From Holophagales bacterium (GTDB taxonomy: Bacteria; Acidobacteriota; Thermoanaerobaculia; UBA5066), in NCBI GenBank assembly GCA_016719485.1, contig JADJZB010000030.1, positions 97,501 to 161,500 of the forward strand: a DNA stretch of 64,000 nucleotides, given 5' to 3'. Made by a program: the position numbers and the translations under genes. Under the pieces are notes generated by a model, which made no database searches, was not told the DNA's origin, and saw only the letters and a program-made list of their open reading frames with translations. Of this stretch, positions 31,927-40,670 are shown in pieces. The stretch's first letter is position 1. Each line of letters opens with the position of its first letter.

Positions 31927-34011
31927 TCAGCGGGCCGCTTTCGCCTCCGCGAGAGCCTCCTTCGTGGCCGCCAGGAGCGCTTCGGGCCCGACCGGCGCGC
32001 CGACGGCGCCCCTCATCCAGAGGTCGGGCGTCAACCTCCCCTGCCGGGCCATCCGCTCGATCTCGGGTCCCACGGTCCCGGCCTTCTCGACGTGGCGCTC
32101 GATCTGGAAGGCGATGAGGTGGCCCACGGGGTAGTCGGGGAGGTAGAGGAACGAGTCGATCATGTGGGAGTAGACGCCGAGGATCACGGAGTCCTTCACG
32201 CCGAAGACCGGGGCGTAGAAGCGGTTCCAGACCTCCTTCGAGATGGAGAGGACCGCGCCTTTCAGCTCGGCCGGCGTCGCTGAGGGGTGGTCGTACATCC
32301 ACCGCCAGACGGCCATGTCGACGAGGGCGACCCCCGAGATCTCCGCCGTCCCCCAGAACGTGTTGAGCGTTCCCAACGCGCGGCTCTTCGCGTCCGGCCG
32401 TGGGAGCCCGAGGAGCTCGAGGTCTCGTTCCTGGAAGACGAAGGCCATCGCCTCGGTGAAGGCGGTGTTCGGGACGCCCGCGAGGAGGGTGTGGTCGACG
32501 TAGTTCAGCGAGAACGTCTGCTCGACGTTGTGCCCCAGCTCGTGGACTGCGATGTTGTAGCCCTTGTAGTCCATCCCGTCCGCGGCGACGCGCGTGCGCA
32601 GGTGCGCCCTGTCCCCGCGGCGGGCGGCGCCCCACGCGTGGCCCGAGCCGCGGGCCGGGTCGACGACGACGTTCGCCGCGACCGCGGCCGAGCGCTCCGC
32701 CGGGAAGCCGAGGTCCCGCAGGATGCGGGGGATGTCCTTCTCGAACGCCTCCGGCGTCGGGTACCTCTTCCGCGTGATCGCGTCGAGCTGGGCTTCGGTG
32801 GTGGCCCCGCGGTCGCGGAAGCCCGGGTACCAGACGTCGAACGGCTCGAGCGGACGGCCCAGCCGCTGCTTCACGAGGGCGCCCGTCTCGGCGAAGGCGG
32901 GCGAGGACAGGACCGCCTCGAGCATCTCCCTCACGCGCTCCTCGGGGATCTGCCGGTCCTCATCGAACCGCCGGGCGACGAGGGACGGGGCGGCGGGAGA
33001 GTACGAGTCGACGAGGCGCGCGGCGCGGAAGGTCGCCAGGAGCTTGGCGTAGCGCGTGTCGGGCTCGGCCGCGGCGGAAACGGGGGGCTCCTTCGGAAGC
33101 GGCGGCGCGCCGGGCTCGAGCGACGTCGTGACCTTCACCTCGTTCGTGAAGGGGTTCCAGTCGACCCACGGCGCGTCGATGGCGGTCTTCGGAATCGTCT
33201 GCGTGACGATCCGCTCCATCGCCTTTGCGATCGTCCGCTGCCTGGCGAGCGCATCCGGTCCGTCTCCGTAGCTCGCCTTGATCTCGTCGCGCAGGTTCCA
33301 GTGCGCCAGGAGCCTCTTGCCCTGCGGGAAGAGGCGCCGGCCCTTCTCGTCGAGGAGGTGGTGAACCCGCAGGTTGTACTCGGCGACGTACCGCGACGCG
33401 TCGGCGGACGCCGAGGCGACGGCCTGGCTCACGTCGGCCGGAATGCGCTTGCCGAACCGCTCGGCCAGGCGCGCCTCGGCCCACTCCCTGCGGCTCCACG
33501 ACGGCCCCTTCTCGAGGCGTTCCTGGAGGGTCGTGAGCGGGAAGTTGAGGAGAACCGCGAACGCGAGCCGGTTTCCGAACAGGTCGTCGAGGACGTGCGC
33601 CGACGGGTCCCACCCCGCCATGGCCTCGTCGAAAGCGAGGATCTCGCCGCGGTCGAGGTCGGAGTGCTCCCTCAGGTCCCGGACGACCTCGAGGAGGTGC
33701 CCGTCCACCGACTCGAGGACCTTCTGCATCCTCTCGAACAGCGCGTCGCGCCGTGCCGGGTCCGAGAGGAAGTGCGTCCGGACGACCTCTCCGAAGGCCG
33801 CAGCGTCGCCGTCGGAGGCCCGCCAGAGGGCAGCCGCCTGCGCGAGACCCCGCTTCGCGCGCGCCCGGGCCGCATCTCCGTGGCGCGCCACGAGCTCGCC
33901 TTCGAGGGACGACAGGGTCTCGGGGGAGACGGCCACGGGCGAGGCGGCGCTCACGTCGCCACCGAGGGTGAGGGCGGCCGCGAGAACCGGCGCGGCGAAG
34001 GCGATGCGCAT
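31927..34011 (-). CDS. Secreted zinc metallopeptidase of gluzincin type
   Basis: The 694-residue protein has a signal peptide (MRIAFAAPVLAAALTLGG) and a mostly helical body. AVHELGHNVEQ at about residues 487-497 is the HEXXH zinc site. NTAFTEAMAFVFQ about 25 residues later supplies the likely third zinc ligand Glu, as in gluzincins such as M3 peptidases. The family is not one I can name precisely. It would be periplasmic or outer-membrane-facing. Single gene, with no obvious partner. Confidence 0.75.
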   Translation of the reverse strand: MRIAFAAPVLAAALTLGGDVSAASPVAVSPETLSSLEGELVARHGDAARARAKRGLAQAAALWRASDGDAAAFGEVVRTHFLSDPARRDALFERMQKVLESVDGHLLEVVRDLREHSDLDRGEILAFDEAMAGWDPSAHVLDDLFGNRLAFAVLLNFPLTTLQERLEKGPSWSRREWAEARLAERFGKRIPADVSQAVASASADASRYVAEYNLRVHHLLDEKGRRLFPQGKRLLAHWNLRDEIKASYGDGPDALARQRTIAKAMERIVTQTIPKTAIDAPWVDWNPFTNEVKVTTSLEPGAPPLPKEPPVSAAAEPDTRYAKLLATFRAARLVDSYSPAAPSLVARRFDEDRQIPEERVREMLEAVLSSPAFAETGALVKQRLGRPLEPFDVWYPGFRDRGATTEAQLDAITRKRYPTPEAFEKDIPRILRDLGFPAERSAAVAANVVVDPARGSGHAWGAARRGDRAHLRTRVAADGMDYKGYNIAVHELGHNVEQTFSLNYVDHTLLAGVPNTAFTEAMAFVFQERDLELLGLPRPDAKSRALGTLNTFWGTAEISGVALVDMAVWRWMYDHPSATPAELKGAVLSISKEVWNRFYAPVFGVKDSVILGVYSHMIDSFLYLPDYPVGHLIAFQIERHVEKAGTVGPEIERMARQGRLTPDLWMRGAVGAPVGPEALLAATKEALAEAKAAR

Positions 34012-34067
34012 GGGGAGACCTCCAACCGTGGGAGTCTAGCCTTCGACGAGCTCCGGACTCGACGCTC

Positions 34068-35594
34068 CTACTTCGCGAGGAGAAGGGCCAGTCCGAGAGG
34101 CCCGGCGAAGTGAGGCGGCTCGGCCTCTCCCCAGCGCTCTGCCCGGCGGAGGAGGTCGCGCGCCGTCTCGCCGGAGGAGAGCCCCTCCGGGAACGGAGGC
34201 CAGAGGGTGGAAAGGCCGTTCCAGGCTCCCGTAGCGCCCCTGGCGAGTGCAGGCGTCCCGAGGAGGAGGGCGTCGCCCGGGGAGAGCATGACGGGCTGGG
34301 AGGACTCCGCCCGGCAGGCGTCCTCCGCACCGCGGCCTCCGGGGTGGAGCAGGGGCACCGTCCCCCCGGAGCTGATGCCGAGGATCGGCGTCACGCGCCC
34401 GGAGACCCGGGCGTCCGCCAGTCCCGCGCCGAGACGGACGGCCGAGACCCGGACGGTGCTTTCCGAGAGAACAGCGACCGCGCCGAGAAGGCTCGTCGAA
34501 AGGGCCGGCATCACCCTCCGGAGCGCCTCTTCGGGCTCTCTCGTGTGCCTCAGGATCCGGCGCGCGGTGGCCGCAGGCGTATTCCCCCGGACCCGCGTGA
34601 AGGCATCGGTGGCGTCCCCCGCCGACAGGATCGCGGAGAGGAGCATGTCGAGGTGGCTCTGCGCCATCCTCAAGGCAGCCTCGGGAACCGTCGGGTTCGC
34701 CGCGGCGGCGCGGCAGAAGGCACGGACGGCCACGACGGACGCGAGGCGGGCGCCGAGGGAAGACTCGGCTCCTTCGGCCACGGCGAACGCGACCCCGCCC
34801 GGGAAAGGAACGGCGAACGACGCGGCACGGCCCTCGCCTGCGGCGTGCGGGCCCGCAGCGGCGGCGAACCAGACGGTCGCACTCCCGGCTTGGATCTTCT
34901 CCCCCGCCTCGTCGATCCGGATGCCGTAGGCGGAGAGGTCGGGGCCGGGGCCTCCCGGTGCCGGTGGCGGAGGGGCGCCGGCTACGGGAGCTGGCACGGG
35001 TGCCGCGGGCCCGGACGGAGCTCGCCGCCCGGGCTGTGAGACCTTCGCGGCGCCGGGCGCGGACGGCGCCGGAGACGGGCCCGGCACCGGCGACGGGCTT
35101 TTCGCCGATTGCGGCCTCGGCCGCCGGGCCGACATGAGCGTCGGCGGCGCAGCGAGCCGGGCGGCCTCCGACCGCTGATCCATCACGTACGCGACGAAAC
35201 GAAGGAGGTCGGCGACGCACCCGGCGAGGCCGAACACGGCGAACTGGGACACGTCCTCGAGACCGCTCCCCGGCAGGGCGTTCAGCTCGTCGGCCAGCTG
35301 GGCCGCGAGGCGCTGGGGGAGCGTCCGCCTCAGCGAAGGACCGAGGGCGGCGAAGGCGATACCCGGCTCGGGAGACGGAGGCGGCTCGCCCCTCAGCGCC
35401 GAGAGCTCCTGGAGGAAGCCGAGCGCGCGGTGAAGGCCATCGCGGAGAGAGAGGAGTGCCTCCGCAGGGATCTCGTCGACCTTCGCGAGGTCGAGTCCGC
35501 CGACGTAGCCCGCGACGTTCTCGAGGAGGTCGAGGAACTCGGGGAGCTCGGACTGAAGTCGTTGCTCGTCTTCCGGCATGTCGTCCCCGCACAT
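34068..35594 (-). CDS. Unknown protein with helical N-domain and PP2C-like C-domain
   Basis: The 508-residue product has an N-terminal helical region (about 1-150) and a Pro/Ala-rich linker (about 160-225). The C-terminal region (FAVAEGAESSLGARLASVVAVRAF, then AVLSESTVRVSAVRLGAGLADAR) looks like a PP2C/SpoIIE phosphatase fold. The usual paired Asp metal ligands are not evident, so catalysis is doubtful. An internal ATG at 35579 with GGGGA upstream may be the real start. It diverges from the giant AMP-ligase gene across 71 bases and may act with it. Confidence 0.6.
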   Translation of the reverse strand: MCGDDMPEDEQRLQSELPEFLDLLENVAGYVGGLDLAKVDEIPAEALLSLRDGLHRALGFLQELSALRGEPPPSPEPGIAFAALGPSLRRTLPQRLAAQLADELNALPGSGLEDVSQFAVFGLAGCVADLLRFVAYVMDQRSEAARLAAPPTLMSARRPRPQSAKSPSPVPGPSPAPSAPGAAKVSQPGRRAPSGPAAPVPAPVAGAPPPPAPGGPGPDLSAYGIRIDEAGEKIQAGSATVWFAAAAGPHAAGEGRAASFAVPFPGGVAFAVAEGAESSLGARLASVVAVRAFCRAAAANPTVPEAALRMAQSHLDMLLSAILSAGDATDAFTRVRGNTPAATARRILRHTREPEEALRRVMPALSTSLLGAVAVLSESTVRVSAVRLGAGLADARVSGRVTPILGISSGGTVPLLHPGGRGAEDACRAESSQPVMLSPGDALLLGTPALARGATGAWNGLSTLWPPFPEGLSSGETARDLLRRAERWGEAEPPHFAGPLGLALLLAK

Positions 35595-35665
35595 CGTAGG
35601 GGCTGCCGCGATCCGAGTCCACGCGCCCGGACGGGCTATCCTTTCCCCTCGCGCGCCGCCGATCC

Positions 35666-38600
35666 ATGAGCAACACGCCTCGCCTCGAAGAATCGCTCGC
35701 CCTCTGGGAATCAGCCCCTTCGCCGGAGAGGTCCGTCGGGCTCCTCGAGGCCGCGGAGGCGGCCCTCGCCCTCGGCGCCGTCGCGCCGGCGCTCTGGCAC
35801 CGCTGGCTCGACATCACGCGCCGGAGCGAACATCTCCTCGCCCTTCCCGGCCGGTCGGCGCGGCACAGGTGGGCCGACGCCGCGGTCGAGGCGGTCGCCG
35901 TCTCCGGCTACGGCCTCGCCGCGATGCTCGCGCAGCGCGTCGCGGCGCACCCCGGCCGGACGCTCTTCGCCGACGGTCCCGGCGCCGACGCGCCGCGCTG
36001 GAGCTACGCCCACGTCGCGCGCAGGGCCGACGCGATCGCCGCCGCGCTCCTCTCCCTCGAGGTGGAGCCCCGCGTCGCCATCGTCTCGGAGAACGGGTTC
36101 GACTCCGCCTGCGTCGACCTCGCGTGCCTCCTCCACGGCCTCCTCGTCTCGCCCCTCTCGCCTCACCTCTCGTCCGGCGAGCTGGCGGCGGCGTTCGACG
36201 CCCTCGGCGTGAACCTGGCCGTCGTGTCGTCGGAGGAGAGCCTCCGTCGCCTGCACGAGGCTGCCCGCCACGGCACGCGCCCGTTCCGCGTCGTCCTTCT
36301 CGACGAGGCGGCCGAGCTGGCGGTCGAAGGAGACGTCGTCCTCGGCGAGCTGCTCGCCGCACAGGCCGAGACCCTCGTCCCCGCCGCGCTCGCGCGCGCC
36401 CCGCGCCGGGCCCTGGGCGACACGTGCACCGTTCTCTTCACGTCGGGGTCGACCGGCGGCCAGAAGGGGGTCGCCTTCTCGATGGCGAACCTCGTGACGA
36501 AGCGGTTCGCGAGGGCGGCCGCGCTCCCCTTCGTCGGCGAGGAGGAGGTCCTCCTCTGCTTCCTCCCGCTCTACCACACGTTCGGGCGCTACCTCGAGAT
36601 GCTCGGGATGCTCTTCTGGGGCGGGACGTACGTCTTCGCCGGGAACCCGTCGCTCGACGGGCTCGCGGCGGGACTGAAGGAGGTCGAGCCGACCGGTCTC
36701 ATCTCCATCCCGATCCGCTGGGCGCAGCTGGAGTCCCGCGCGCGGGCGGCGGCGGGCGAGGCCCCTTCGGCCGAGGCCGCGCAGGCGGCGCTCCGGAGCG
36801 TCGTCGGCGGGCGGCTTCGCTGGGGGCTCTCCGCCGCCGGCTACCTCGCGCCCCAGGTCTTCCGTTTCTTCCAGGCGCACGGCGTCGAGCTCTGCTCGGG
36901 CTTCGGGATGACCGAGGCGACGGGCGGCATCACGATGACGCCCCCTGGCGAGTACGAGGAAGGCTCCGTCGGACTCCCGCTGCCCGGCATCCGCGTCCGG
37001 CTCGGCGAGGGCGACGAGCTGGAGATCGCAGGGCCCTACGTCGCGCGCTACCTCGACGACCCGGAACCGTCCGGGGGCGAGGAACGCTGGGTGAAGACGG
37101 GGGATGTCTTCCGCCGGCGGGACGACGGGCACCTCGAGATCGTCGACCGCGTGAAGGACATCTACAAGAACAGCCGCGGGCGGACGGTCGCGCCCCGGCG
37201 CGTGGAGCAGCAGTTCGAAGGGGTGCCGGGAGTCCGCAGGGTCTTTCTCGCGGGGGACGGAAGGGACGACAACGTCCTCCTCGTCGTCCCCGATGCCGAC
37301 GACCCCGTCCTCGGGGGCGACCCCCAGGGAGAGGCGGCACGCGACTACCTCCGCCGCATCGTCGCCGCCGCGAACCGGGACCTCGCGACGTACGAGCGCG
37401 TCGTCGACTTCGCCGTCCTCCCGCGCGACTTCTCGCTCGAGGCGGGAGAGCTGACGCCGAAGGGCTCGTACCGGCGCAAGGCGATCGAGAAGGCGTTCTC
37501 GTCCGTCCTCGACGGCCTCTACCGCAGCCGCGTCGTGACCCTCGCGGGCGACGGGCTCCAGGTGGACGTCCCGCGCTGGCTCTTCCGCGACCTCGGCCTC
37601 CTCGAGGGGGACCTCGTTCTCGATGGCGGTCGGCTCGTCGACCGGCGCCGCGGCCGCTCGGCCACTCTCGCCGCGCGCCCCGGCGGCGAGGAGATCCGCA
37701 TGGGGAACCTCGCGTACCGCTGCGCGGGGAAGAGGATCGACCTCGGGCTTTTCGCCCGGCAACCGCTCCTCTGGCTCGGAAACGCCGAGCTCGCCGCCCT
37801 CCTCCCCGTGAAGGACGGCTGGGAGACGCCCCTCCCACCCTCCTGCGCAGAGGTCTTCCTGCCGCCGCGAGAGGAGGTCCCCGAAGGAGACCCCGGCGCG
37901 CGCCTGGACCCGCTTCCGACCCCACAGCTCGCCGCCCTGCACCGCCTCTCGATCGCGGCGCTCTTCGGGCGGTCCGACGAGGCACTGGATGCGGTCTCGC
38001 GCGCCGAGGCGCTCCTGCGCCAGGGAGACCGGCGGACGGCCGAGCTCCTGAGGCGGCGGCTTCAGGCCCTTGCGCGCCACCCCGACATGCGGGTCCGCTG
38101 CGAGGCCTATCGCGTCCTCCTTCTCGACGACCCGCTCGTCGACGCCGGGACGATCCTCCCCGCCTTTCTCCACGCGGGTCTCCCGTTCCTCTCGGAAGAG
38201 AGCATCTCCGCGATCGGGCGCGCCGACCTCGGCGAGGAGCGGCTCACCGCCCTCCGCCGTCGTCTCCACTCCTACCGCAAGGCGATGACGGGGCCGCTGC
38301 CCACCGTGACGCGGCAGACACTCGGCGACGTCCTCGAGCTCCTCGCGGGGTTCGCCCGGCACCACCCGGAAGACCACGCCGCCGTCCGCGCCGAGCTGGC
38401 TTCGTGGGCGATCCAGACGAACGACCCGGACCTCGCCCGTCGGGCCGACGCGCTCTTCGACGGTCTCGGCATCTGGCACGAGGAGACCGCCGCGGCCTCG
38501 GCGCTGCTCCCGCCCGTTTCCGAGGGCCGGCGCAAGCTCTGCTTCCGCGACGGTCTTCCGGAAGACGAGATCCGCGCGCTGGAGGGGCTTCTCCTCGGCA

Positions 38601-40240
38601 CCTCTTTCCTGCGCGAGTCGATCGAGCTCGCGTTCGAGACCGATCCGCCCGACCTCGCCGACATCCCCGACGAGGGCATCTGGGTGACGCCCGTCCTCGC
38701 TCTCCACCGGCACCGCCTCTACCGCATCTCGGTGAGAACGGCGGCGGGAGCGCACCACGACCTCCTCCTGACGGTGCGCAGCGACCTCGACTCGGAGGCG
38801 GTCCGATCGACGACCCTCCGGATGATCGCGCTCGCCGGCCACCCCTGGGGGCCCCCCGTCGTCCCGCGCGTCGGCTCCTGGCGCCCCGATCTCGGCGCGC
38901 TCTCGCTCGCGTGGGTCGACGAGCTGACGCTCGCCGAGCGGCTCCGCGACGCCGCCGTCCCCGGTCGCGCCCGGCCCGGCGAGGGGCACTCGGTCAAGAG
39001 CCTCGTCGTCCGCGCCCTCGCCGCGTTCTTCACCGCCTGGGACAGGAGCGGTCGCGCTCTCGTACCCGGCGCCGTCGCGCCGTCGAACGTCGCCGTCCCG
39101 GCCGAGGACTACCGCGAGGGGACGTGCCTTCTTTCGATCTCCGGCTCGCGGCCGTATACGGGGCCGTTCGATCTCGTCGCACCGATGCTCCGGAACGTTT
39201 TCTTCGAGACGGCGGCTCTCGCGCCGCGCCTCGCTTCGGTCCTCGAGCCGGCCTGGATCGTCGATGCCGCCTTCGAAGCCCTCGGCGAGACCGGAGCCCG
39301 CGGCTTTCTCCGCGACCTGCGGGAGGCGGCCCCGGTGCCGGCCACGGGAATCCTGCCTTCGCTCCTCGGCGCGGTCGACGCCGCACTGGCGACGTCCCCG
39401 GGAGAGAGGGTCCCCCTCGCGCTCGAGACCGCCATCGCCCGGTTCGAGGCGTGGGAGGTGGAACGGCCTGGCGCCCCGGTGTCGGAGCGCGAGAAGACGG
39501 CCGAGGCCCTCCTGCGGATCTACCGCGTGGATACGCTGGGCGAGGAGTCGCGCTACCGCCTCTTCCGCCGGACGGTCTTCTCGCGTTCCTCGCCGGAGGT
39601 CCTCCAGGCCTTCGACGTCCTCCTCGTCGCTCTGCGTGCCCGGTCCGGCGCCCGCCCCTCGCACCTCGTCGAGCTGGAAGGGCTCCACTCCGCGCTGAAG
39701 AGCGACGAGGAGCGGCACGCCTTCACCCGCCTCGTCTTCCCCGCCGCGCGGACGAGCCGGCCCGTCGAGGTGACGGTCGTGGGCGACGCGGTCAAGCACG
39801 TCATCCTCGCGACGGAGCTGGTCGACAGGATGGACGCGGCCTGGACCGTCCGCGACCCCGTCGACGCCGCCGAGGTGGGGCGCCTCTACCGGCTCTTCGT
39901 CCGCTCCGGACTCCCGCGCGCCTTCTCGCCCGACCGGCGGTACCTCGTCATCCTCGACTCCGGGGAGCGGATCGCCGGCGGGGTGTCGTATTCCCTCCTC
40001 GGCGGCGACACCGCCCAGCTCGATGGCCTCGTCGTCGCTCCGAGTCTTCGCGGCCGCGGCCTCTCCGCCGCCCTCCTGGACGACCTCTGCGCGCGCCTCT
40101 CCGCGCTCGGCGTCAAGGCGCTGCTCGCCCACTTCGCCTTCCGCAACCTCCCGCTCCCGGGTTTCCGCCTCGACCGGCGCCTCGGAGGGCTCGTGAGGGA
40201 CTTGACGGCCGACACGGAGCGAACGGCCGAGCTGGCGTAG
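35666..40240 (+). CDS. Giant multidomain AMP-forming ligase-GNAT protein
   Basis: A 1524-residue protein. Residues about 80-620 are an ANL-superfamily adenylation domain: LFTSGSTGGQKGV (about 253-265), GFGMTEATGG (about 412), TGDVFRRRDDGHLEIVDRVKDIYKNSRG region (about 475-505). It resembles long-chain acyl-CoA synthetases. Residues about 640-1350 are helical and unassigned, with short stretches (LAWVDELTLAERL, VAPSNVAVP) faintly like a degenerate kinase fold. The C-terminus (about 1390-1510) is a GNAT acetyltransferase with LVVAPSLRGRGLSAALL. It might activate an acid and transfer it. I know no described protein of this build. Confidence 0.8.
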   Translation: MSNTPRLEESLALWESAPSPERSVGLLEAAEAALALGAVAPALWHRWLDITRRSEHLLALPGRSARHRWADAAVEAVAVSGYGLAAMLAQRVAAHPGRTLFADGPGADAPRWSYAHVARRADAIAAALLSLEVEPRVAIVSENGFDSACVDLACLLHGLLVSPLSPHLSSGELAAAFDALGVNLAVVSSEESLRRLHEAARHGTRPFRVVLLDEAAELAVEGDVVLGELLAAQAETLVPAALARAPRRALGDTCTVLFTSGSTGGQKGVAFSMANLVTKRFARAAALPFVGEEEVLLCFLPLYHTFGRYLEMLGMLFWGGTYVFAGNPSLDGLAAGLKEVEPTGLISIPIRWAQLESRARAAAGEAPSAEAAQAALRSVVGGRLRWGLSAAGYLAPQVFRFFQAHGVELCSGFGMTEATGGITMTPPGEYEEGSVGLPLPGIRVRLGEGDELEIAGPYVARYLDDPEPSGGEERWVKTGDVFRRRDDGHLEIVDRVKDIYKNSRGRTVAPRRVEQQFEGVPGVRRVFLAGDGRDDNVLLVVPDADDPVLGGDPQGEAARDYLRRIVAAANRDLATYERVVDFAVLPRDFSLEAGELTPKGSYRRKAIEKAFSSVLDGLYRSRVVTLAGDGLQVDVPRWLFRDLGLLEGDLVLDGGRLVDRRRGRSATLAARPGGEEIRMGNLAYRCAGKRIDLGLFARQPLLWLGNAELAALLPVKDGWETPLPPSCAEVFLPPREEVPEGDPGARLDPLPTPQLAALHRLSIAALFGRSDEALDAVSRAEALLRQGDRRTAELLRRRLQALARHPDMRVRCEAYRVLLLDDPLVDAGTILPAFLHAGLPFLSEESISAIGRADLGEERLTALRRRLHSYRKAMTGPLPTVTRQTLGDVLELLAGFARHHPEDHAAVRAELASWAIQTNDPDLARRADALFDGLGIWHEETAAASALLPPVSEGRRKLCFRDGLPEDEIRALEGLLLGTSFLRESIELAFETDPPDLADIPDEGIWVTPVLALHRHRLYRISVRTAAGAHHDLLLTVRSDLDSEAVRSTTLRMIALAGHPWGPPVVPRVGSWRPDLGALSLAWVDELTLAERLRDAAVPGRARPGEGHSVKSLVVRALAAFFTAWDRSGRALVPGAVAPSNVAVPAEDYREGTCLLSISGSRPYTGPFDLVAPMLRNVFFETAALAPRLASVLEPAWIVDAAFEALGETGARGFLRDLREAAPVPATGILPSLLGAVDAALATSPGERVPLALETAIARFEAWEVERPGAPVSEREKTAEALLRIYRVDTLGEESRYRLFRRTVFSRSSPEVLQAFDVLLVALRARSGARPSHLVELEGLHSALKSDEERHAFTRLVFPAARTSRPVEVTVVGDAVKHVILATELVDRMDAAWTVRDPVDAAEVGRLYRLFVRSGLPRAFSPDRRYLVILDSGERIAGGVSYSLLGGDTAQLDGLVVAPSLRGRGLSAALLDDLCARLSALGVKALLAHFAFRNLPLPGFRLDRRLGGLVRDLTADTERTAELA

Positions 40241-40253
40241 AGTCGCTGCCGTG

Positions 40254-40670
40254 ATGCAGCGGCAGGAGCGGCTCGAGGTGAGGATGCCGGGGCGCGGCCT
40301 TCACGAGGTGACCGCCTCCGTCTCGGCGGTCGTCGAGCGGAGCGGCGTGACGACCGGCCTGTGCGTCGTCTTCTGCCCCCACACCTCGGCGAGCCTTCTC
40401 CTCCAGGAGAACGCCGACCCTTCGGCGCGCGCCGACCTCCTCGCCTTCCTCGCCCGGCTCGCCCCCGACGGCGACCCGCGCTACTCGCACGACGCCGAGG
40501 GCGACGACGACATGGCGGCCCACCTGCGGGGCGCCGTCACCCGCTCGAGCGAGACGATTCCCGTCGCCGGCGGCCGGCTCGCCCTCGGAACGTGGCAGGG
40601 GATCTACCTCGCCGAGCACAGGACCGCGCCGCACAGGCGCTCGCTCGTCGTTCACGTCTTCGGAGAGTGA
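40254..40670 (+). CDS. YjbQ/UPF0047 family protein
   Basis: The 138-residue protein is a single YjbQ domain, with CPHTSASLLLQENADPS and the metal-binding GTWQGIYLAEHR near the end. Members have weak thiamine-phosphate-synthase activity but an unsettled true role. A GTG directly before the ATG (40251) is an alternative start. Its stop overlaps the GTG of the esterase gene downstream. Confidence 0.87.
   Translation: MQRQERLEVRMPGRGLHEVTASVSAVVERSGVTTGLCVVFCPHTSASLLLQENADPSARADLLAFLARLAPDGDPRYSHDAEGDDDMAAHLRGAVTRSSETIPVAGGRLALGTWQGIYLAEHRTAPHRRSLVVHVFGE

Noticed and set aside
35711..40132. A 1473-codon open frame on the minus strand opposite the giant ligase gene
   Set aside because: High GC makes long antisense frames common. 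Its translation is Arg/Gly/Glu-rich with no motif, whereas the plus strand encodes recognisable adenylation and GNAT motifs.
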